Part shown: piece by piece, positions 56,929 through 64,000 of the stretch
Position numbering within the stretch: the first letter of the stretch is position 1
How the letters are laid out: each line of letters begins with the position of its first letter
Origin: Fragilariopsis cylindrus CCMP1102
Taxonomy: Eukaryota > Bacillariophyta > Bacillariophyceae > Bacillariales > Bacillariaceae
Length of the DNA stretch: 64,000 bases
Direction: 5' to 3'
Assembly (NCBI GenBank): GCA_900095095.1
Contig: FMBT01000137.1
Span: forward strand, 1-64,000
The notes under the pieces: generated by a model
What the model was told of the DNA's origin: nothing
The model's database searches: none
Seen by the model: only the letters and a program-made list of their open reading frames with translations
Program-made: the position numbers and the translations under genes

Positions 56929-57750
56929 GATGGTAGACTTGAAGTCGAAGAGGATGGACGTTGCAACAGCCAAAAATATCCATATCAACAAATTCGGACT
57001 GAAAGAGATTATGGAGATCATTGTTTTTTTTGTTCTACTTGCTTCTTTCTCTCTGCGTATATCGTTCTTGATCTTGATCTGCCTTGAGTTTTGTGTTTTG
57101 TGTCATGATTTTTTAAGATCCATCAATGACATCAATTCGTATCCGTGCACCCTACTTCAATGCGTATCGCTGGAATTATTATACGATAAAAGCGCTTGAA
57201 CCATCAAAATCTACCACAAATGCGAATGTACGAAAAAATAAAAATAAGCGAATATTTACGATATTTAAGTTCAACACGCTTTATGTTCAATAATTCAAGC
57301 GATAGCCTTCTAAGTTAGGTGCACAGAGGAAGTACGTATGAAGTTTCACTTGTTTTTTGGAAAATCGTGAATCAAAAAATATCGAGACGTGGATATGAAG
57401 TTTCCAAACTAGACTGGCTGTAATTTTTCAGGATTACGGACACCACCTTTCACACTTCTCATTTACCAGCGGGTATGCAAAAATAAAAAATAGTGATCGT
57501 GACTACCCCATCCAATCAACGATGGTGAAGACATCAGCCAAAAAAGAACCACACATCATGTCAAGAATTAATAATCAGCAAAAAGAATCTTATGCCAAAA
57601 AAAGCAGAATACAACAAAAACTGCACGTACTATCTATTCAACAAAAAAACCGTTGACACATTCTTCTAAAACATCAAGAATTCACAAGAATAATAAACAA
57701 GACGGATAACAACAATTCGATCAACGATAACAATCAGTTAATAATACAAG
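56929..57750. other. Divergent intergenic region, nothing recognised
   Basis: Between the methyltransferase (-) and the unknown small protein (+). Frames on the plus strand at 56845-57199 are shadows or noise. A-rich towards the right end. Confidence 0.5.
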
Positions 57751-58398
57751 ATGACAAGAGTTTTATCAGCATTAGGAAAAGCGGCATCATTTACCTTTCG
57801 AGGTGCAGCTGTTACGTTCGGATCTACAGTATTTTCTTGCGTCGTGGCATGTCAAATTGAAAAGGGTGCGAATAGAATGATATATACTTATTTCCCTAAT
57901 AAATTTGCCAATGTAAAAGCTGCCAGTGGTATTACACAGGAAGAACTTGAAATGGCAAATATGAATTACGGTGCTGCTTCTATAATTACTCAACAGCAAC
58001 AAGACGATAATTACGTTCACAATCAAGAAGATCATTCGTCATCGTCGTCGTCGTCGTCGTCGTCAATAACAACAACAACTCCTAAAGTAGACGAACCCAA
58101 ACTATTCTTTCGATACGTCCAGGACGAACAACAACAAGAAAAAGAATCTCTGTCATATTTTGACGACATACGAAATCAGCTATTGTCATTATCAACGACA
58201 ACGTCAACGATATCGACATCGACATCGACAACACAGACGAAGACAACCGAAAAGAATACTGCACTAGAAGAAGAAAACATGAATAATAAGTTCTGGTCAG
58301 AAGAAGCGAATGCGACCGCTAATGAGGCTATCTCAGGTATAATTCCTACAATTATCGTACCGAGTCAAGAAATTATGGCTTGTTCATTGACAGCATAA
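57751..58398 (+). CDS. Small protein of unknown function with one membrane segment
   Basis: Open 215-residue frame with a good ATG and codon structure matching its neighbours. Residues 1-40 (VLSALGKAASFTFRGAAVTF then GSTVFSCVVACQIEKG) form a basic N-terminus followed by one membrane-length segment. A short ordered block, NRMIYTYFPNKFANVKAAS and ITQEELEMAN, follows. The middle is Q, S and T microsatellite sequence (58030-58070, 58195-58230), and a final segment, ISGIIPTIIVPSQEIM, is hydrophobic. I recognise no family. It may be a small mitochondrial or plastid membrane protein. Confidence 0.55.
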   Translation: MTRVLSALGKAASFTFRGAAVTFGSTVFSCVVACQIEKGANRMIYTYFPNKFANVKAASGITQEELEMANMNYGAASIITQQQQDDNYVHNQEDHSSSSSSSSSSITTTTPKVDEPKLFFRYVQDEQQQEKESLSYFDDIRNQLLSLSTTTSTISTSTSTTQTKTTEKNTALEEENMNNKFWSEEANATANEAISGIIPTIIVPSQEIMACSLTA

Positions 58399-59003
58399 TA
58401 ATAAAGAATCTATCTTCTGTTGTATGTATTGAATGATTACTTGAAGGAAAAAACTCTCGTCGAAGTCATAGATATTCGCAAGTGAAAAGAGCCTACGATA
58501 ATAGCTAGATAATACACAGAGAAAAATAATTAGAAATATGTTTTGTGTCCTATTTTCAGTTGGATTTCTTTAATAGATACTACTTGATGGTACATCATCT
58601 GATCTTTAACAATGCATTGTAGAGTTCTTGTTTGATTGAAGCGCACTTAAAAACCGTAGATTATAGTGTAGTGACTAGTGCAATATACGTAGATAATACG
58701 AATCAATTAGAACATACAGAGAGCAGATGTTTCAAAGTGAATCATCCGCATTCGGCGTCGTTGTAAATGTGTGTTGTTCTTATCGGTATCGTGCATACAC
58801 CTGGTGTTATATTGTTCATCGTCGATCCAAATATGAAGTACTTATTTATTAATTTTAAAGAGTGGATCGAACTGAGATTCTTGGGGCGTTTTTTTGTTCT
58901 TGGTTATCACGAGACCGAACTCATTATTATCAGTGCACGAAAATCTCGATTCAGAGCAATTATCAACGAAAACATCCTCAGTAAGTATTGTATTATATTA
59001 GCT
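58399..59003. other. Convergent intergenic region, nothing recognised
   Basis: AT-rich. The frame at 58767-59234 overlaps the antisense of the next gene and lacks any signature. Confidence 0.45.
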
Positions 59004-60830
59004 CTATGTCCAACTGTCTGTTGCTGTAGACGCAACATTCGGAATGCTTTTTCCTTTTGTAGCTTCTACATTGACATTTTCGGATACATTGGCATTTGGA
59101 TCGGATCTAACAGCTTGCCGTTTCCCCCGTATAGTATACCGAATCCAACGGAGATTTTGATCTCCAGTTTGAAGTGGGATCATTCTATCGCGTCTCAATT
59201 TCAAAGTCGCTGTTGCAGTTTTGTCACCCGATAAGATGTAAACCTCTGTCCCACTGGGACATTTATCCCGAACAAAATGTTTGAGACCTTCCCAGCTCTC
59301 TTCAATATCCTCCGTCAATCTAACGCCCCTGTGTTATGGTAAAAAATAATGAAGAGTTGAGTATACATACTGAATAATTTTTCCTGTCACTGCTTTCACA
59401 TAATTAATTGAAATAAAGTTAACAACTTACCATGGTGGATTGGTAGCTACGAAATACTCGATATTATTATTGATGTTGTCGCTGTCGCTGTCGTTTTCGT
59501 CGTCAATATCGTTCGTTTCTAGATCATAACAATCTTTGTTAGATACGGAGACAAAATTTAACAGACCAGCCGAAGACAAGGCTGACTCCATTATGTCCAC
59601 TGCTCGAGGATGAATATCATTACCTGTAATTTGAATTAATGACGGATGTTCTCGCATTAGTTGAATACCTGCCTTAGCACGTTGGGTCGCATCGAGTAGA
59701 ATATTCTTCCAGACAGCAGCTGCATCAACATCATCGATGTCGTCGTCGTCAGATGCTGACTTCCATCTAGTTACCGGAGGCGTGGAATGATTTGGAATTC
59801 CACAACGGATACGCATCAGACCGGGTGCAATATCTGTGGCCATCATACATGCTTCTAAAACCAAAGATCCACTCCCTGCCATTGGATCGATAAATTTGAG
59901 TTGATGCTGCTGCTGCTCCTCCTCCTCATCTTGTTCATTATTAGCTGAGATAATGGCAGCTTCGACTTTCTCCTTCCATCCCGCCTCAATTAGTAGTCCC
60001 GCAGCCATCGACTCCTTCATGGCCGCCTTGTGGATAACACTCCCTTGACGGTATCCACGTTTATGGAGACTCCCTGGTGGGTGTAAGCTTCTAAATATAG
60101 ATAGAGAGGCCGCACCTCCATCGTTATTACTTTCGTCGACGTTAACTCCCCGCAGTATAGCAACCAGTGGCACATCTGGATTTTCTAATTCAACGTTCGG
60201 ACGGTCTCCTCTCATGTCACGAACAACATCACACAACGAATTTTTGATAGTAAGTGCTGTATAATGAGAATGTGAAAGATCCTTTGGAAGCTTTTGTGGA
60301 CTGTTCAAAATGGCTTTTACTGATACCGTCAACATACCACCTTTACCGTCTCCCAATAATTCTTTCACATTGACGCAATCGCGTACGAAATCATGGACGT
60401 CGTGTCGAGTATACAGCAACGAGTTTCTGTCAACATCGTAGCTTCCCTCTGATGCGGATTGGCCGGTAGTTGCAACCAGCTCAAGGAGTTGATGTGCCGA
60501 TCGTAACCAGCACAATGCGTATAGAGATGCCTCTCTTGTTGCTTCAAAAGTCACAGCAGCCTTTCCCGACAAATCAATATCAATAATATCATCCGGATGA
60601 TTTATTTTCATTCGCATATCTTCCAACTCTCGTTGTAAAACGTGGGCCAATCCTGGACCACAAGTTGCAAGGTATGTCGCTCTCGTCGGCGAAGAAGAAT
60701 CATTTTCGTTTCCTCTTTTGGCGAACAATGATATCAGATTCCTAGTAGGAAATGTGACGGTATTTGGTTGAAAGCAACACCCCACTTGCAGGAACACAAG
60801 CGATACAGTTATACCGAAAAGAAGTGACAC
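59004..60830 (-). CDS. THUMP-domain RNA methyltransferase (RlmL/UPF0020-like)
   Basis: Predicted guanine-N2 methyltransferase acting on rRNA or tRNA. Exon 1 59431-60830, intron 59329-59430 (102 nt, GTAAG..ACAG), exon 2 59004-59328. An N-terminal hydrophobic segment, LLFGITVSLVFLQVGCCF, may be a plastid or ER signal. YLATCGPGLAHVLQRELEDM opens the ferredoxin-like/THUMP region; HSHYTALTIKNSLCDVVRD is the THUMP end; RSLHPPGSLHKRGYR is a typical RlmL motif; KAAMKESMAAGLLIEAGW leads to motif I, FIDPMAGSGSLVLEACMMA (about 59880). ITGNDIHPRAVDIMES is the acidic loop. YFVATNPPW is the catalytic motif IV, split by the intron inside Trp. The frame begins at GTG 60830; the nearest ATG pair (60855) is in another frame, so the true start is probably there with a slip at an A run. 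Confidence 0.85.
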
Positions 60831-61546
60831 CCATCGATATTGCTTTGTGCATCATCTTGATGATAGTGGTTATTGTGGTATGATATTTTGCTTCGCCGTT
60901 GCCTTGCTGTACTCATTGTTGGTACATTATAATACCGTGAAAAACACAACAGAATTTTAAATTAAGTTTTATTTTTTGATGTGCAGCTAAGATGAAGATT
61001 GGTTGGTCCATCGAGTGAATCGAATAATCGAATGAATCACGAGTAGTACACCAATGTCCTGTAAGAAAAACAGCAGCACGTGTGACCCAACATACTTTGA
61101 ACTTCGAAGTACATCAGTTAGTAATTTCACACATACAGTACGGCTAAATTTTGTAATTCCCATAATCGGGACTCCGAATCGAATCGAATGAATGAATCGA
61201 ATGAATCAATCAATCGATTGGCGGATTTTCTAAATCGAATCGAAGACATCGATATTATCGAAGCACGGGGTTAAGCGCTATAATATCTTCGCGCGTAATA
61301 ACACGTTCAACGCTCAATCCAATCCCATGAATGAAAATTCAACTCAAGCTTTTTTTCCATCGCGCTTGAATTGAAAATTCTACTCAAGCTTTTTTTCCAT
61401 CGCGCTTCTAACAAGATTATCCTAAAGTTACTATTTAATTGACGCTTCCCAAAAAAATACTGTGAAGTATCATAATAAATAATATGAGTGGATAGTCCTG
61501 TTGATCTTTCGTCCGAATATCTACTCTCAATTGATTCACTATCAAC
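60831..61546. other. Intergenic with short repeats
   Basis: Between the methyltransferase (-) and the repeat surface protein (+). Holds GAATGAAT/CAATCAAT tetranucleotide tracts at 61185-61220, like those at 42934-42965, and the 36-bp direct repeat listed separately. No gene. Confidence 0.55.
61332..61407. repeat. 36-bp direct repeat
   Basis: Copies 61332-61367 and 61372-61407 differ at one base and share CTCAAGCTTTTTTTCCATCG. Located about 140 bases before the next ATG. Confidence 0.9.
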
Positions 61547-62691
61547 ATGAGACTTCCCGTCCTAAACACTCTGTTTGCAACAACTATCACTTGGTGCTTT
61601 GTTCTGGACGCAGCTTCTTCGAGCGCTGTCAGCACTTCCTTTAATGACAATATTGTCTCGACGCAGCAAGATTTGTCAACTAGACAATTCACTGACAATT
61701 TGTGCGCTTGCTTCACCGATCGTTCTGAGCTCAGAAGAGCCATCATACAGTTTTTGAAGGATGGTTGTTCGGACGATAACAACTGCGACAACACAGTTGT
61801 GCAAAATTATGGTTGGCCCATCGGATCATGGTGTGTGTCCAATGTCACTGACATGACTAATATGTTCGATATGACTAATATGTTCGATTTAAGATCGTTC
61901 AATGAAGACTTGTCATCCTGGGATGTTTCACAAGTGACTGACATGAATTATATGTTCTCTGATGCATCATCATTCAATCAAGATTTGTCATCCTGGGATG
62001 TGTCACGAGTGATGCATGTTTATATGTTCGGGTCGCATCATCTTCAATCAAGACTTGTCATCCTGGGATTTTCACAAGTGACTGATATGATTTTATGTTC
62101 TCTAGTGCATCATCTTCAATCAGACTTGTCATCCTGGGATGTGTCACAAGTGACTAATATGAGTATCGATGTTCCTTGATGCATCATCGTTCAATCAAGA
62201 CTTGTCATCCTGGGATGTTTCACAAGTGACTAGCATGAATTGGATGTTCTCATATACACATCATTCAATCAAGACTTGTCATCCTGGATGTGTCACAAGT
62301 GACTGGCATGAATAGTATGTTTGAGTTCGCATTATCGTTCAATCAAGACTTGTCATCCTGGGATGTGTCACAAGTGACTGCATGACTGAGTTGATGTTCC
62401 TTGATGCATCATCGTTCAATCAAGACTTGTCATCATGGGATGTTTCGACAAGTCACTTATGGAGACGAGATGTTTGGGGGTACTGCTGCTTTAGATGACA
62501 GTATCTTCTGCAGTTGGAGCGCTACTTGGAAAAGGCTTGTTGACTGTACTGAAAGAACAAGCGCGGCGCCCACCCCAACGATATCTACAGCTCCCTCCAA
62601 TGGTGAAAGAACAAGTGCAAGTGCAACACTTTCAATCTTGTATGGAGCTTCCCTTTCGTTGCTGCTGGTACATTTGCTCATTAACTATTAG
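61547..62691 (+). CDS. BspA-like (DUF285) repeat surface protein
   Basis: ATG 61547, signal peptide LPVLNTLFATTITWCFVLDA. A short head, RSELRRAIIQFLKDGC and YGWPIGSWCVSNVTDM, leads into tandem repeats of about 22-25 residues, SFNQDLSSWDVSQVTDMNYM, repeated some eight times to about 62450. This is the DUF285/BspA-like leucine-rich pattern, found in bacterial adhesins and in diatom and other protist surface proteins. The C-terminus ends ATLSILYGASLSLLLVHLLI, a hydrophobic tail that could be a membrane or GPI signal. Many one-base slips inside the repeats scatter the frame, so only the first ~160 residues and the last ~90 are open as they stand. Either a decayed array or sequence error in repeats. 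Confidence 0.7.
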
Positions 62692-63064
62692 ATTTTTGCA
62701 CTGTATACTAGTCGCTTTCATCAAACAAATGTCGTTTCGTGCGTAGAGAAGTTGAACCAAATGTTTTGGCTTTCCTTTCGCTTTGTGTGTCCCAATTTTT
62801 CAATGCAATGCAACAACCAACTATTTTTGATCCTAGTCGTTTTTTTACACCGAAAATGATCACTGGTGACGACAAGGAAGAAGGAAAAGGAACAGTTGCA
62901 TGAAAATATGATGGGAATGTGTGAAAAAGTTAAGGCCTTCTGGACACTGTAGATATCGAGCCAAAAAAAAAGTCTGCGAAGTCAAAAATATTTATTGTCA
63001 AATAATACCCATGAGAAAATATCAGTCATCGATTTACTTGTCTTTTGTAGGACTAGCATTCTGA
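62692..63064. other. Intergenic, nothing recognised
   Basis: AT-rich spacer, no family signature. Confidence 0.4.
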
Positions 63065-64000
63065 TTGATCGTCGTCGATCAACCTGCTGCCCGTTTAATC
63101 AAAGATGAGGCCATAGCTGGTTCGCATGCGACAACGAACGAATTATTGTCGTCGTTATCATTTTCGTTGCGTCGGGAGGAGGATGAGTTAGGAAGAAGAA
63201 GAAAAAGGAAAAAAAAGTATCCGAAGAATATTGAAAACATCATCTGGAACAGCCCCGACTGATAATAATACTAAGGCAACGAAGGAAGAAAAATCATCCA
63301 CCGATGATAACTTTACGTCTCCCTTATCTACATCGCCGAAGAAAGGGAGCAGCAACAATGGTGATGCATCATCATCATCAGCAGCAACGATAACACCTAA
63401 AGATCCTGTATCGATTGCTAGCCGAACTACCTCTATTGAACTTAGTATAGAATCGACTCTATCACCAGAAGAAAGGGGTATTCATTTCGTGGAACCTCAG
63501 ACTGCATTTCCTAGTGCAATGCCAACAGCTAAAGATGTAACGACGAACTCGTCATCGTCGTTGGGAAGTGGTAGTAGCAGCAACAACAGCACGAATACGA
63601 GTACATTATCATCATCGACTGCTCCATCCTCAAAAACAACAAGAACGAAAGCCGTATTGACGACGAATTCTACTAGTACTAGTGGTAGCAGTAGCAGAAG
63701 TAGTAGCAGTAGTAGTAGCAGTAGCAGTGGTACCACTAGCATTGACACACCAACAGGTAAGAGTTACTGTTTCATTTGAGCGATATCGCAATCCGAAAAG
63801 AAGAAGAAAAAACGACACTGTATCTCACCGATTGTATTTTTTATCTCTAATTTTTAATCAATGAATACTATGTATCGACCAATACATCACTTGCAACGTA
63901 GATGATGAGGGCAAAGATGATTATGATGATTCTATTGCGTCGCCACAAAAATTGAATTCAACTACCGGTACGAAACCATCATCATCATCATCATCATATT
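63065..64000 (+). CDS. Partial Ser/Thr-rich gene running off the window
   Basis: Two overlapping frames, 63065-63262 and 63231-63779, read as one low-complexity protein if a slip in the A8 run near 63212 is allowed: RLIKDEAIAGSHATTNELLS, SLSFSLRREEDELGRRRKRK, then TSSGTAPTDNNTKATKEEKS and long S/T runs. The block ISASRTTSIELSIES-like (63410-63450) with GIHFVEPQTAFPSAMPTAKD is the only ordered-looking part. An intron probably starts at GTAAGAG (63758) and ends near 63899 (ACGTAG), followed by DDEGKDDYDDSIASPQKLNS to the window end. The first codon is not found. No family recognised; disordered regulatory proteins look like this. Confidence 0.45.

Noticed and set aside
58767-59234. 155-codon plus-strand frame
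   Set aside because: No family signature and overlaps the second exon of the RlmL-like gene in antisense.
1-64000. tRNA, rRNA or other structured RNA genes
   Set aside because: I found no convincing A/B-box pair, cloverleaf or rRNA-like segment by eye; a covariance-model scan would be needed to exclude them.

Overview
The window looks like nuclear DNA of a stramenopile, most probably a diatom. The reasons are: short spliceosomal introns (about 90-240 nt, GT..AG) in otherwise compact genes; AT-rich intergenic DNA; many in-frame trinucleotide runs (poly-N, poly-Q, poly-S, poly-T); a Ty1/copia element whose LTR opens TGTTGGGGAC, as I recall for diatom CoDi elements; and diatom-type proteins (large AAA_16/STAND ATPases, secreted ShKT prolyl 4-hydroxylases, MORN proteins, BspA-like repeats). 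Species cannot be fixed from the sequence.

Layout. 0.7-2.4 kb: GlcNAc-transferase of the Skp1-hydroxyproline type. 2.8-5.0 kb: inositol-trisphosphate 5/6-kinase (minus strand). 5.7-8.1 kb: CCA-adding enzyme with a tandem duplication of its 3' end. 8.7-12.1 kb: STAND ATPase. 12.7-14.7 kb: FetB/ALS3-like permease fused to a FetA/STAR1-like ATPase (minus). 15.4-16.8 kb: membrane protein with two divergent pore-like repeats. 17.1-19.4 kb: seven-exon ShKT prolyl 4-hydroxylase with two micro-exons (minus). 19.8-21.6 kb: tRNA-splicing endonuclease Sen34. 22.0-24.4 kb: SelO with an apparent C-terminal selenocysteine codon (minus). 24.9-26.4 kb: TIM50. 26.7-28.4 kb: metallo-beta-lactamase-fold hydrolase (minus). 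28.9-31.2 kb: LCAT/PDAT-like acyltransferase. 31.5-35.2 kb: large MORN protein (minus). 35.8-37.0 kb: GST. 37.3-38.2 kb: broken MYND-finger gene. 38.3-41.0 kb: convergent Mpv17/PMP22 and cytochrome P450 genes. 41.5-42.5 kb: secreted W/D-rich repeat protein. 43.5-53.5 kb: repeat-rich island with an old LTR-type fossil split by a young Copia element (44751-51412), degenerate repeats and a duplicated piece of the Mpv17/P450 locus. 54.0-55.3 kb: ribonucleotide reductase small subunit. 55.9-56.9 kb: SAM methyltransferase (minus). 57.8-58.4 kb: unknown small protein. 59.0-60.8 kb: THUMP/RlmL-type RNA methyltransferase (minus). 61.5-62.7 kb: BspA/DUF285 repeat surface protein. 63.1 kb to the end: Ser-rich partial gene.

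The genes form no operon-like pathway. They are unrelated housekeeping genes on both strands, with a mild accumulation of RNA-modifying enzymes (CCA enzyme, Sen34, RlmL-like).

Many host genes have reading frames that jump by one base, often at an A, T or G run, while the protein family signature continues in the next frame. Others (P4H, TIM50, P450, MORN, Mpv17) are perfectly open. I read most jumps as residual single-base errors in the assembly, but true pseudogenes cannot be excluded. The most interesting items are the SelO UGA codon, the permease-ATPase fusion, the two-pore-like protein lacking a recognisable filter, and the micro-exons.
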